From an uncultured Oscillibacter sp. (lineage in GTDB: Bacteria > Bacillota > Clostridia > Oscillospirales > Oscillospiraceae), in contig CABUDN010000004.1 of assembly GCA_902490355.1 (NCBI GenBank), forward strand, positions 1 to 43,914: a stretch of DNA of 43,914 bases, given 5' to 3'. The position numbers were made by a program, and so were the translations under genes. Below are positions 1-7,296 of the stretch, one piece after another. A model generated the notes under the pieces. It was given only the letters and a program-made list of their open reading frames with translations. It did not search any database and had not been told where the DNA came from. Every line of letters begins with the position of its first letter. Within the stretch, counting starts at the first letter, position 1.

Positions 1-740
1 TCTCCGTAAATGCGGACGGTGCCTCCGGCAGGGGTATATTTCAAGGCGTTGGAAAGCAGCTGCTCTACCACAAAAGAGAGCCATTTCCCATCGGTGAGAA
101 CGGTGCGGTGGATTTCCTGAAAATCCAGGGTAATGTGTTTGAGGATGAACAGCCGGGCAAACTTTCGCACCGCCTGCCGGACCAGCGCGTTCAGGTCGGT
201 GTCCTGAAAGACATAATCGGTGGAAGCACTGTCCAGCCGCAGGTAGCCCAAAACCATATCCACATATTGGCTGATTTTCAAAAGTTCTGCTTCCAGCGGC
301 TCCCGCGGCGGCGGATTTTCCTGAAGCAGCAGGCTTGCCGCGGCAATGGGCGTTTTGATCTGATGAGCCCAGAGGGTATAGTAGTCGGTCATATCCTCCA
401 GCTTGTCCCGCTCCCGGGCCAAAAGGCGGGTTCGCTGGGCGGCCACTGCAGTCAGCAGGGCCTGGTAATCTTCCTCCAGCAGATCTCCGGCAGGGGGGAG
501 GGGCAGAACTGGTTCTTCTGTCCGTTTCATCAGCTGCAGCAGCTCCCTGTGGCGGGAGCGAAAACGCCAGAAGCCGAGAAGAAATACGCCGGCGCCCAGT
601 GCCAAACACAGGGCTGCCGCATAGCCGATTGCCTCCAGCGGCAGATCATAGAGCGAGAATACGGCGGCGAATACCGCGGTGATTCCGATTAACAGCAGCA
701 CCAACAGCTTTTGCCGCTTCAAGTATTCCAGAAGTTCCAT
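1..740 (-). CDS. Sensor histidine kinase, Bce-type (partial, C-terminus off the left edge)
   Basis: Membrane histidine kinase of a two-component pair. The 246 visible residues begin with two closely spaced transmembrane segments (about 11-29 and 38-58) and almost no extracellular loop, which is the layout of intramembrane-sensing kinases such as BceS. The phospho-acceptor box HQIKTPIAA (His126) and the N-box start QLLSNALKY (Asn231) are present. The G boxes of the ATPase domain lie beyond the window, so the gene is partial here. The ATG at 740 follows the response regulator stop by only 3 bases, so the two are co-transcribed. In this family the kinase senses peptide antibiotics together with a BceAB-type ABC transporter; no transporter is visible, and one may lie to the left. 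The kinase identity is firm; the antibiotic role is inferred from the short-loop architecture. Confidence 0.9.
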   Translation of the reverse strand, partial: MELLEYLKRQKLLVLLLIGITAVFAAVFSLYDLPLEAIGYAAALCLALGAGVFLLGFWRFRSRHRELLQLMKRTEEPVLPLPPAGDLLEEDYQALLTAVAAQRTRLLARERDKLEDMTDYYTLWAHQIKTPIAAASLLLQENPPPREPLEAELLKISQYVDMVLGYLRLDSASTDYVFQDTDLNALVRQAVRKFARLFILKHITLDFQEIHRTVLTDGKWLSFVVEQLLSNALKYTPAGGTVRIYG

Positions 741-743
741 CAC

Positions 744-1418
744 TTATTCCTCCACCAGATATCCCTCGCCCTTGCGGGTGCGGATCAAATCCGGCAGTCC
801 GGCTGTCTCCAGCTTACGCCGCAGGCGGCCGACATTGACGCTCAGAGTGTTTTCATCCACAAAGCTGTCGGATTCCCACAGCCGGGTCATCAACGCCTCC
901 CGGCTGACCGTTTGGCCCTTGCGCTCCAGCAGCATCTGTAAAATGCGGAACTCATTGCGGGTCAGCTCCACCCGCTCTCCATCTGCTGTCAGCGTTCCGT
1001 CCGACACGTTCAATACGGCGCCGCCGCACCGCAGCAGTCTCTGCGGCGGACCGAAATCATAGGCCCGGCGCAGCATGGCCTGGATTTTGGCGGAGAGAAC
1101 CTGCAGATCAAACGGCTTGGCCAGCAGGTCGTCGCCGCCCAGCTGCATGGCCATCACGGTGTTGACATTGTCCGCGGCGGAGGTCAGAAACAAAATCGGG
1201 ACCTTGGAGACCTTGCGGATCTCCTGGCACCAGTGGTAACCGTTGAAAAACGGCAGGGAAATGTCCAGCAGTACAAGCTGTGGGTCAAAGGCGGCAAACT
1301 CCTGCAGGACGCGGTCAAAGGCCTGGGCACAGCGGACGGTGTAGCCCCAGCCCTCCAGATACCGGGCCACGGCTCCGGCTATGACCTCGTCATCCTCAAT
1401 TAGAAAAATACGGTACAT
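744..1418 (-). CDS. Response regulator, OmpR/PhoB family
   Basis: DNA-binding response regulator of 224 residues, the usual family length. The N-terminal receiver domain has the acidic pair EDD at 8-10, the phosphorylation site Asp52 in LVLLDISLP and the conserved Lys in LAKPFD near residue 103. The C-terminal winged helix (about 130-224) carries the typical ELTRNEFRILQMLL and VNVGRLRRKLE segments. I place the start at 1418, where GGAGG precedes MYRIFLIEDD; an upstream in-frame extension is non-homologous. It is the first gene of a leftward operon with the kinase and has a clear promoter. The best match by context is the BceR/YxdJ group, which activates genes for antimicrobial-peptide resistance transporters; that target is inferred. 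Confidence 0.93.
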   Translation of the reverse strand: MYRIFLIEDDEVIAGAVARYLEGWGYTVRCAQAFDRVLQEFAAFDPQLVLLDISLPFFNGYHWCQEIRKVSKVPILFLTSAADNVNTVMAMQLGGDDLLAKPFDLQVLSAKIQAMLRRAYDFGPPQRLLRCGGAVLNVSDGTLTADGERVELTRNEFRILQMLLERKGQTVSREALMTRLWESDSFVDENTLSVNVGRLRRKLETAGLPDLIRTRKGEGYLVEE

Positions 1419-1442
1419 GGGTGCACCTCCTTGGCAGAACAG

Positions 1443-1471
1443 AGCGTACCATTCCCACTTGAAATTGTCAA
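1443..1471 (-). promoter_or_regulatory. Sigma-A promoter of the two-component operon
   Basis: On the minus strand TTGACA (1466-1471) is followed after 17 bases by TACGCT (1443-1448). Transcription would start about 20 bases before the response regulator ATG. The rest of 1472-1754 holds no gene; it contains one small hairpin, GTCACCGG at 1512-1519 with its complement at 1533-1540. Confidence 0.65.
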
Positions 1472-1754
1472 TTGCCGGGGCCGAGGGGCGCATCCTGCCG
1501 GTTCAGATGCCGTCACCGGTTGGCCGTTGCAGCCGGTGACATTGTACCCGCCCGGTTCCCGCTGCTTGTATTCTGCCGGAACGGGAAGCTTGCAGCGGAG
1601 CAATGCGCTGATTGACGGAGCGGCTGCGCACAATTGGACAATGGAAACTCTGGGATGGGACACGCGGCAAAAAAGCTGCGCGCCAACTGTCTGCATGCTG
1701 CATAAGATGGCAGGAGCCCCCTGGCTCAATACAATAAAAGGAGTACAACTTATT

Positions 1755-2021
1755 ATGGGTATGCCTGTGATTACCGCCAGTTCCATCACCAGAGACCAGG
1801 CGATCACCGATCTCATTCAATCTGTGGCGCTGGAGGAGACCGCTCTTTCTCATATTCTCAATGCAGAAGGAGAGAAAATTCAGAAAATGGTGGCGCTCCC
1901 CGACGTGACGCCGGATGTGCTGCTGGCCACCAATAAGTCCGTGGAATCCATGGTCAACGCAGTGTCTCGTCTGGAGATGATTCTTCAGTCCAAGCTGTCC
2001 AATTTCGACGGCAGCCTGTAA
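1755..2021 (+). CDS. Small protein made of the ALSHILNAEGEK helical domain
   Basis: An 88-residue protein with no signal peptide or membrane segment. Almost all of it is one predicted helical domain (QAITDLIQSVAL, ALSHILNAEGEKIQK, SVESMVN, LEMILQSKL). By eye about 40 of some 70 positions are identical to the C-terminal domain of the next gene, so the two probably assemble together or share a docking role. From memory, domains with the ILNAEGEK signature occur in clostridial and bacilli surface or spore-associated proteins, often next to collagen-like or Thr-rich proteins; the exact family name is not certain. The ATG at 1755 sits behind AAAGGAG with a rather long 12-base spacing; ATG 1761 is an in-frame alternative. 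Confidence 0.75.
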   Translation: MGMPVITASSITRDQAITDLIQSVALEETALSHILNAEGEKIQKMVALPDVTPDVLLATNKSVESMVNAVSRLEMILQSKLSNFDGSL

Positions 2022-2057
2022 CTTCCTGATTTTTCCAGAATAGCAGCAAACTAACGG

Positions 2058-2085
2058 GGCGGGGTCTTCTGCGGAAGACCCCGCC
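2058..2085 (+). terminator. Strong hairpin after the small helical protein gene
   Basis: A 12-bp perfect stem GGCGGGGTCTTC / GAAGACCCCGCC with a TGCG loop. It lacks a following T-run, so it may be a weak terminator, a processing site or an attenuator before the anchor-protein gene. Confidence 0.5.
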
Positions 2086-2094
2086 TCGTGATTC

Positions 2095-2122
2095 ACCGCT
2101 TCGCCGTTTTCCGCATACTGTA
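2095..2122 (+). promoter_or_regulatory. Possible sigma-K-like promoter of the surface module
   Basis: AC at 2095-2096, then 17 bases, then CATACTGTA at 2114-2122 fits the remembered sigma-K pattern AC-N16/17-CATANNNTA. No good sigma-A promoter is visible between the hairpin at 2058-2085 and the start at 2202. The pattern is short and could occur by chance; it is reported because it would place the module in late sporulation. Confidence 0.3.
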
Positions 2123-2201
2123 AATGTGGAGCAGGTTTTACCTGACTCCAGCCTGGAATCTACGGATCCAGGCCGGTGTAATTCCAATAGGAGGATTGAC
2201 T

Positions 2202-3494
2202 ATGGCAATCAATTTCGGCCTTGCCAATGACTACAATGTATTTGTCTTTGGCGATTTGAACCTGAGCAATACGGATGCAGAGGGCCGAGTAGCGGTTGGG
2301 GGCAATGCCACCCTTAGCAACTATGGCGTTGGCGCCGGAATCACGCCGCTGCCCCCTGCCAACACAGATCCATCCTTTGTGGTGGACGGAAGTGTTGATG
2401 TGACCGGGGGCTCCAATGCCAGCGGCAACACGGTGATCAATCCAAACAGCAGTGTGATCAACTATACCATGGGGAACCCCAACGGCCAGCTTATCACGGG
2501 GACACCCATTGATTTCACGGCGGCAGAGCGGTATTTGAAGTGTGCCTCTGCTTTTTGGGGCGCGTTGGTACCAAACGGCGTGGGCACAGTGGTTTTTGGC
2601 CAGCTGAATCTGACGGGAACCGATGAGGTTTTGAACATCTTTTCTCTGGACAGCGGAAACCTCTACGGCACCGGGTTTTCACTGGCGCAGCTCAATGGTA
2701 TCAACATCATTGCGCCGCTGGGGTCTACGATTCTCATCAATGTAAACGGAACGGCCATTCAATATGGCAGTTATCAAATCTTTCGTAATGGGACGGCAGC
2801 AACCCGTGAGAATGCGCGCCGGATTTTGTGGAACTTTCCGCAGGCGTTGTCCTGGTCGAACAGTACCACGGCCATCTATGGTTCCGTGCTGGCGCCCTTT
2901 GCCGCTGCCAACACGACCTACAGCCAGATCAACGGTAATATCATCTTTGATCGGTATTCCGGCAATGCTGAGAGCCACAACGAGCTGTTCATTGGCGAAC
3001 TGCCGGAGGCCGTGACTTGCTTGCTGACCACAACCAGCACGACGAGCACGACCAGCACGACGAGCACGACCAGTACGACGAGTACGACCAGTACCACGAG
3101 TACGACGAGTACGACCAGTACGACGAGTACGACGAGTACAACGAGCACGACCAGTACGACCAGTACCACCAGTACGACAACCACCACAACAACCACGACT
3201 TCGACTACCACAACGTCTACCACCACGACCCAGGCTCCGGTGCCCCGCAGTCAGGCGATCACCGATCTGATTGCTTCGATTGCGCTGCAGCAGGCGGCAT
3301 TGTCTCACATCCTCAATGCGGAGGGAGAAAAGGTGCAGAAGATCCTGTCTTTTGACGGGTTGTCTCCGGAGACCATTCTTCTGACCAATCGGTCTGTCGA
3401 GACCATGGTGAATACGATTTCCAATCTGGAGATGGTTCTTGCTGACAAAATCGCTCTGTTTAAAGAGAGCATTTGCGGCGGGGATGGACAATAA
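2202..3494 (+). CDS. Choice-of-anchor A family protein with Thr/Ser-rich stalk and helical tail
   Basis: A 430-residue, three-part protein. Residues 1-270 are a choice-of-anchor A domain (NFGLANDYNVFVFGDLNL near the start, then the beta-rich VAVGGNATLSNYG and IYGSVLAPFA segments) usually found in exported adhesive or matrix proteins. Residues 276-343 are 68 consecutive Thr or Ser, mostly STT triplets. Residues 346-430 are a helical domain homologous to the preceding small protein. There is no signal peptide, which fits a spore-surface protein assembled from the mother cell better than a secreted one; that is inference. ATG 2202 follows AGGAGG. The Thr/Ser tract is an obvious O-glycosylation target, and a glycosyltransferase gene follows after 68 bases. 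An earlier in-frame start at 2124 lacks a ribosome site. Confidence 0.85.
   Translation: MAINFGLANDYNVFVFGDLNLSNTDAEGRVAVGGNATLSNYGVGAGITPLPPANTDPSFVVDGSVDVTGGSNASGNTVINPNSSVINYTMGNPNGQLITGTPIDFTAAERYLKCASAFWGALVPNGVGTVVFGQLNLTGTDEVLNIFSLDSGNLYGTGFSLAQLNGINIIAPLGSTILINVNGTAIQYGSYQIFRNGTAATRENARRILWNFPQALSWSNSTTAIYGSVLAPFAAANTTYSQINGNIIFDRYSGNAESHNELFIGELPEAVTCLLTTTSTTSTTSTTSTTSTTSTTSTTSTTSTTSTTSTTSTTSTTSTTSTTSTTTTTTTTTSTTTTSTTTTQAPVPRSQAITDLIASIALQQAALSHILNAEGEKVQKILSFDGLSPETILLTNRSVETMVNTISNLEMVLADKIALFKESICGGDGQ
3027..3230 (+). repeat. Nine-base tandem repeat encoding the STT stalk
   Basis: Roughly fifteen copies of a degenerate 9-base unit (ACN ACN AGY) encode the STT repeats, followed by an almost pure ACN tail. 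Wobble positions vary between A, C and G, so the tract is not perfectly homogeneous at DNA level, but it is long enough to change length by slippage or recombination without breaking frame. Confidence 0.9.
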
Positions 3495-3501
3495 ACTGGA
3501 G

Positions 3502-3529
3502 AGGGCGCAGCAAGATCTTGCTGCGCCCT
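3502..3529. repeat. Perfect 28-base palindrome between the anchor gene and the glycosyltransferase
   Basis: AGGGCGCAGCAAGA is followed directly by its reverse complement, giving a 14-bp stem with no free loop; CTGG/CCAG flanks extend it after a short internal bulge. No T-run follows, so it is not a classical terminator. It could limit read-through into the glycosyltransferase gene, whose start lies 34 bases beyond. Confidence 0.6.
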
Positions 3530-3562
3530 CCAGTTCAAGAGGAAAGTGGGAGAGCGCTTAAT

Positions 3563-4852
3563 ATGAAAGTTGCCATTTTGACGATGTTTTCCGGCTTGGC
3601 TACCACATATTCTCTGGTGAATGTTGTAGCCGATCAGATCAAGATGCTGCTGGAGGCTCAAGTAGAGCTGAAACTCCTGGTGAGTGAGACCTGCCCGGAT
3701 GAGGAACGTTGGGGAATTTTTTCAGATCCCCGGTTGGAATGGGTGAAAATTACCAACACCTGTCATGGAGCCCCCATTGCATGGCGCGATTACTCTGCTC
3801 CGACAGGCACGGTGCACGAGACATTTTACGAGGAAGCAGAACAGATTGCAAAAGACTATGTCCGCGCCCTTCAGGATGTGGATGTATGCATTATGCACGA
3901 TATTCTGTATCAAGGCTGGCATTTGGTCCACAATGCGGCCATCCGTCAGGCGCAGAAGAGCCTGCCCGGTGTGAGATTTCTGGCGTTTACGCATTCACTG
4001 CCGGTCAGCCGCCCCCAGAAACTGGAGGAACCCTTTTCTTTTCGCTTTACCGCCATGCCCAATACCCGCTTTGTCTATCCCAGCTATTCCGGGATTGAAG
4101 CTTTGGCACGGCAATATGACGTGCCGCAGGGCAGCTGTGCGGTGGTATACAACAGCCTGCCTCTGCTGGAGATGCTCAGCCAGGACGTGCAGAAAGTGGC
4201 AGGCAGCATCGATTTGTTGAATGCGGATATTTTGGCGGTCTATCCCGGACGGCTCACCACCGGCAAGCGGTTTGAGAAGGTCGCTGCCTTGGCAGGGGCG
4301 ATTCAGCGCAAGACGGAGCAGCGTACGAGGGTCATTTTCTGTGATTTCCCCAGTGCGGATATTCCCGGCAGAATCTACAAGGACACGATCCGGATGGAAG
4401 GGCAAAAATTCGGCCTGGAAGCAGGGGATATGGTCTTTACTTCCGATCTGGGATATGAGCAGGGATTTCCGCGGCAGGGCGTGTTGGAATTGTTCACGCT
4501 GTCCAATCTGTTTTTGTGTCCCTCCTACTCGGAATCCTTTGGCTTGACTGTCTTGGAAGCGGCCAGCCGTGGAAATTTCCTGGTGCTCAATGAAGCAGTG
4601 CCTGCGCTCAAGGAGCTGGGAGACAGCCTCGGTGCGTATTTCATGCGGTGGGACGCACGGAACTTCGGATATGATACGCATGAGCGGTATGTTCCGTCGG
4701 AGCAGGCGTATTATGAAGAGCACGGGGAAAGGATTGTCAACTTCATGCGGGAGGATCGCAGCTTGCGGGCCAAAACCCGGGTGCGTACGCAGTATCACGG
4801 GGCGTGGATTTGTCGCAATCAGCTGATGCCGCTGCTGACAAGTACCATCTGA
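3563..4852 (+). CDS. Glycosyltransferase family 4 (GT-B fold)
   Basis: A 429-residue retaining glycosyltransferase of GT-B type, a usual length. The N-terminal half starts with MKVAILTMFSGLATTYS, typical of an acceptor-binding Rossmann domain. The C-terminal half carries LAVYPGRLTTGKRFEK (donor-domain start) and the donor motif CPSYSESFGLTVLEAASRG, where the EX7E glutamates coordinate the nucleotide sugar. No membrane segments, so cytosolic. The start at 3563 has GGGAG upstream; an in-frame extension to 3473 overlaps the previous gene and the palindrome and is rejected. Placement directly after a Thr/Ser-stalk protein suggests that it glycosylates that stalk, as adjacent glycosyltransferases do for clostridial BclA-type proteins. 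The sugar cannot be told from sequence. Confidence 0.85.
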   Translation: MKVAILTMFSGLATTYSLVNVVADQIKMLLEAQVELKLLVSETCPDEERWGIFSDPRLEWVKITNTCHGAPIAWRDYSAPTGTVHETFYEEAEQIAKDYVRALQDVDVCIMHDILYQGWHLVHNAAIRQAQKSLPGVRFLAFTHSLPVSRPQKLEEPFSFRFTAMPNTRFVYPSYSGIEALARQYDVPQGSCAVVYNSLPLLEMLSQDVQKVAGSIDLLNADILAVYPGRLTTGKRFEKVAALAGAIQRKTEQRTRVIFCDFPSADIPGRIYKDTIRMEGQKFGLEAGDMVFTSDLGYEQGFPRQGVLELFTLSNLFLCPSYSESFGLTVLEAASRGNFLVLNEAVPALKELGDSLGAYFMRWDARNFGYDTHERYVPSEQAYYEEHGERIVNFMREDRSLRAKTRVRTQYHGAWICRNQLMPLLTSTI

Positions 4853-4922
4853 CAAACAGGAGGCAATGGCGGCAACTGCTGTGAGAAAACATTCTGGCTG
4901 ACTCCATAGAGTTTGCACAGAA

Positions 4923-4970
4923 AACGCCCTCTTCGGATCAGATGCTATCATCGGATTCGAAGAGGGCGTT
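4923..4970 (+). terminator. Inverted repeat downstream of the glycosyltransferase
   Basis: AACGCCCTCTTCG at 4923-4935 pairs perfectly with 4958-4970 across a 22-base loop. No T-run follows, so termination strength is uncertain. The remainder of 4853-5104 shows nothing else I can name. Confidence 0.5.
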
Positions 4971-5104
4971 CATCAACCGTTCCGACCATAAAAGGCACGG
5001 TGAGTTGGCGGAGCCGGTTCTTTCTGCGCCTTTGTAATTTGAGAAGCGGATCTGTTTCGGTCTTTAAAATATAAAAGCAGAGTGCAATAGTAGGAATTCT
5101 TTCC

Positions 5105-5674
5105 TTAAAAAAGCCCGAATTGTTCCTTTTTCCAGTGGGCCTGTGCTTCTTCACGAGTGGGGGTACGGGCGATGGCAGCGGAAAAGGGGCTGCCAAACAG
5201 AGCCCCGGAAAGGCGGGTCATCCATGTGGTTAGGACCTCCGGAATCAGCGGACGAACCTCCGATAAAAAGAGTACAGCGTAGTTCGGAGAAGCGGACGGC
5301 GCCCGTAGATCCAGCAAGGTATGCTTTGAAGATAGGGGCTGATTGCAGAAGGCCAGATCCGGAGTAAAGTGCCGGTAATAGAGTCCGCCGATAAAGTAGG
5401 GGATCTTGCCCAGCTGCAGATCCTCTGTTTTGTGAAGAAAAGCAGGGTAATCGGGGTCCTCCGGCTCCATGAAGGAGCTGTCGCGAAGGATTTCCCGCAG
5501 ACCGGGAAGCGTATAAAAATCAAAGTGAAAAAAGGGGACGGAACCTGCCTTGTCATCTGTCAGGGCAAATTCCACCGCATTGGGACAGGCGGGAGTGGAG
5601 GTCCCGCATTGGTAGACACCCCACCAGTAGTTCCAATGACGGATCTGGAGATATTTAAGAGCCTGCTGTTCCAT
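5105..5674 (-). CDS. Hypothetical protein, 189 residues
   Basis: I do not recognise this protein. It starts MEQQALKYLQIRHWNYWWGV at 5674 behind a strong AGGAGG; longer in-frame starts lie in the leader and are not supported. It has no signal peptide or membrane helix and is rich in aromatic residues (NYWWGVY, HFDFYTLPG, IPYFIGGLYYRHF), suggesting a compact soluble alpha/beta fold. It ends in a polar tail, REEAQAHWKKEQFGLF. It stands alone: the glycosyltransferase converges on it and a terminator separates it from the genes to the right. 5675-5879 holds only its AT-rich leader. Confidence 0.7.
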   Translation of the reverse strand: MEQQALKYLQIRHWNYWWGVYQCGTSTPACPNAVEFALTDDKAGSVPFFHFDFYTLPGLREILRDSSFMEPEDPDYPAFLHKTEDLQLGKIPYFIGGLYYRHFTPDLAFCNQPLSSKHTLLDLRAPSASPNYAVLFLSEVRPLIPEVLTTWMTRLSGALFGSPFSAAIARTPTREEAQAHWKKEQFGLF

Positions 5675-5879
5675 AGAAGTCCTCCTTTTTGGGGAATGTG
5701 CGGAGCGCATACGGTGTGATTGCGGAGGCACTATATCATATCGTCCCACGGATTCCATGAAATTTTTTTGAACTTTTTGTGGAGGAAATTAGTTTTATTT
5801 GGGAATATCGATTAAAAATTATGATTTTCGCCATAGAATTTGGAAAAATGGGGCAGCTTTTTCCTGAAAAAATAAAAAA

Positions 5880-5909
5880 GAGACAGCTATGCAGCTGCCT
5901 CTTTTTTTT
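5880..5909. terminator. Bidirectional terminator
   Basis: GAGACAGCT pairs with AGCTGCCTC with one mismatch around a short loop. It is flanked by an A-run on the left and eight or more T on the right, so it can terminate on either strand. It would end leftward transcripts from 5995-7116. Confidence 0.75.
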
Positions 5910-5994
5910 GCCCGTTCAACCCCAAAAGCTGGAGATCGGAACGCGGATCCATTGATTTGCCCGCCGGCAGCCTTTGCATCGGGAAAGACCGGGG

Positions 5995-6357
5995 TCAGAC
6001 AAGCCGGGTATGGAGCCCCTCCTGTTCCCATATCGCGTGCGTACGAATCAGCTTATGAATCAGGGCCTCCAGATCGCCTAATTTTTTCTCATCCATGGGA
6101 AGAGAAAGGTCTGTGATCATCAGCTTCTGCAGTGCTTCTGCCCGGGTCTTCTTTTCGGCGGAATGCACGTAAATGCCGATGCGGTCGTATAACACGTGCA
6201 GATTCCCGCTGGAGGGGTCAATGTCAAAGGGCTGCAGAGATAAAAAGATGATCAGTTGGCTGGGAATATGCGTGATTTCAAGCCACCGCCAGTTGCTTAG
6301 GTCATACGGAGGAATCAGCCGGTCACCGGAACCGTAGGTGCGCTTGCCCCGCCCGAT
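5995..6357 (-). pseudogene. Headless reading frame, probable 5'-truncated gene
   Basis: A minus-strand frame is open from the stop at 6358-6360 to 5995, about 121 codons, and reads like a protein throughout (DLSNWRWLEITHIPSQL, LQPFDIDPSSGNLHV, DRIGIYVHSAEKK, DLEALIHKLIRTHAIWEQ). There is no ATG or TTG in it. The only usable start is GTG at 6195, which has no ribosome site and would discard the first 54 codons. The frame begins inside the hairpin at 6347-6377. I read this as a gene that lost its 5' end, or less likely a 66-residue protein from the GTG. Function unknown. Confidence 0.4.
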
Positions 6358-6377
6358 TCAAAACGAATCGGGCGGGG
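6347..6377 (-). terminator. GC-rich hairpin after the small membrane protein gene
   Basis: CCCCGCCCGATTC (6347-6359) and its exact complement (6365-6377) form a 13-bp stem with an AAAAC loop. It lies 62 bases downstream of the 6439-6621 stop. No T-run on either strand; probably an RNA 3'-end stabiliser or weak terminator. Confidence 0.5.
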
Positions 6378-6438
6378 GATTGCACAATATGCCGGGGGAT
6401 GAACGCATGTTTTGCTTCCTGGGGCATTTAGGCGGGAA

Positions 6439-6621
6439 TCAGGGATCGTCGTGTGATTCCGGATCGGTTGGGAAGGGGTGCCACGCCGGCGGGTCCTTAT
6501 GCCGGGTAAACAGGGCCTTGATTCGTTCCAATATGGAATCCACAAAATGGAACCATAGATTGCCGAATATCACAATGCCGACCAAAACCAAAAGGCCGGC
6601 ACCAATTTCAGCCAAGGGCAT
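6439..6621 (-). CDS. Small single-pass membrane protein, 60 residues
   Basis: A 60-residue protein with one hydrophobic helix at about 5-25 (IGAGLLVLVGIVIFGNLWFHF), then an amphipathic basic stretch (ILERIKALFTRHK) and a Pro/Asp-rich polar tail. The ATG at 6621 has GAGGTG upstream at good spacing. It begins 9 bases after the stop of the 161-residue gene and is its operon partner. I do not recognise a family; such small proteins often act as membrane anchors or modulators of a partner. Confidence 0.65.
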   Translation of the reverse strand: MPLAEIGAGLLVLVGIVIFGNLWFHFVDSILERIKALFTRHKDPPAWHPFPTDPESHDDP

Positions 6622-6630
6622 AAAAGCACC

Positions 6631-7116
6631 TCACTTTGTGGCGAACTGATTCATGAAGAAATCGGTAAAAGCGGCCAGCTCCGCTTCCTGGGAGACGTAG
6701 ACGTAGAGGTTTTCATCATCCAGCCAGTCGTAGGCATTGATTCCGATATACCCCTTTTTGTCGGGGTAAATGATGAAGGCGTCCGTCGGATACTTGTTTC
6801 GATAGGCCTTGAGAATCTCGCTGCGGCGGTAGTATGTGGGATCGCCGCAGCCGGACAGATCGGGAACCGTGGGGACGACCACAATGGTTGCCTGCGGTGC
6901 GTTCCAACCGACAATCAGATTGCCGATTTTGGTCTTGCTGCCGTGAACAAACCCATAGTTAAAACGTGCCACATCCTCCGTATAACCGAAGATCAGCTGG
7001 TAGTCGTCCCCGTTTTCGACAACTTGGTTGAACAGAATCCGCATTTTGTTTGCATTTGCGCGGCTCTTCTCCATGTCTACTTCCGGTCCCTTGAAGAATT
7101 TGCTGAAAAGTCCCAT
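6631..7116 (-). CDS. Conserved hypothetical soluble protein, 161 residues
   Basis: The protein begins MGLFSKFFKGPEVDMEKSR, a short amphipathic basic N-terminus that may touch the membrane, followed by an alpha/beta domain (YQLIFGYTEDVARFNYG, IGNLIVGWNAPQATIVVV, DAFIIYPDKKGYIGI) and an acidic-helical end. No catalytic motif is recognisable. The start at 7116 has GGAGG at good spacing. It is the first gene of a two-gene leftward operon. A palindrome very similar to the TetR operator lies 79 bases upstream, so it may belong to the regulon of the adjacent TetR protein. Confidence 0.75.
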   Translation of the reverse strand: MGLFSKFFKGPEVDMEKSRANANKMRILFNQVVENGDDYQLIFGYTEDVARFNYGFVHGSKTKIGNLIVGWNAPQATIVVVPTVPDLSGCGDPTYYRRSEILKAYRNKYPTDAFIIYPDKKGYIGINAYDWLDDENLYVYVSQEAELAAFTDFFMNQFATK

Positions 7117-7194
7117 GTTGATATCCTCCTGTGCGGTATTTTATTGGCGGGCTGCAAAGATGTGGATTGACGCGGCTTCACAGCCTGACCTTTT

Positions 7195-7228
7195 AAATAA
7201 AGATAAATGTGTTGATTTGTATTTATTT
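7195..7228 (-). promoter_or_regulatory. TetR-type operator upstream of the 6439-7116 operon
   Basis: AAATAAAGATAAAT (7195-7208), a 6-base spacer, then ATTTGTATTTATTT (7215-7228): the arms match at 12 of 14 positions. The left arm shares AAATAAAGATAA with the perfect palindrome in front of the TetR gene at 7937-7972. A minus-strand TTGAAA at 7226-7231 may be the -35 box; the -10 is poor. Confidence 0.5.
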
Positions 7229-7240
7229 CAAGAAGAAGTA

Positions 7241-7282
7241 TGCCGTCCGAATATCACGATGTGACACGATATTCAGACGGCA
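7241..7282 (-). terminator. Stem-loop downstream of the TetR gene
   Basis: TGCCGTCCGAATATC (7241-7255) pairs with 7268-7282 at 14 of 15 positions around a 12-base loop. It lies 14 bases past the TetR stop; the following minus-strand sequence is pyrimidine-rich rather than a clean U-run. Confidence 0.55.
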
Positions 7283-7296
7283 CCTCACGCGGTTCT

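Noticed and set aside
2918..3230. Val-, Tyr- or His/Asp-rich frames in the Thr/Ser repeat
   Set aside because: They are other-frame readings of the 9-base repeat. The STT frame continues flanking domains and has the ribosome site.
3027..3230. CRISPR-like tandem repeat
   Set aside because: The units are 9 bases with no unique spacers and lie inside a coding sequence.
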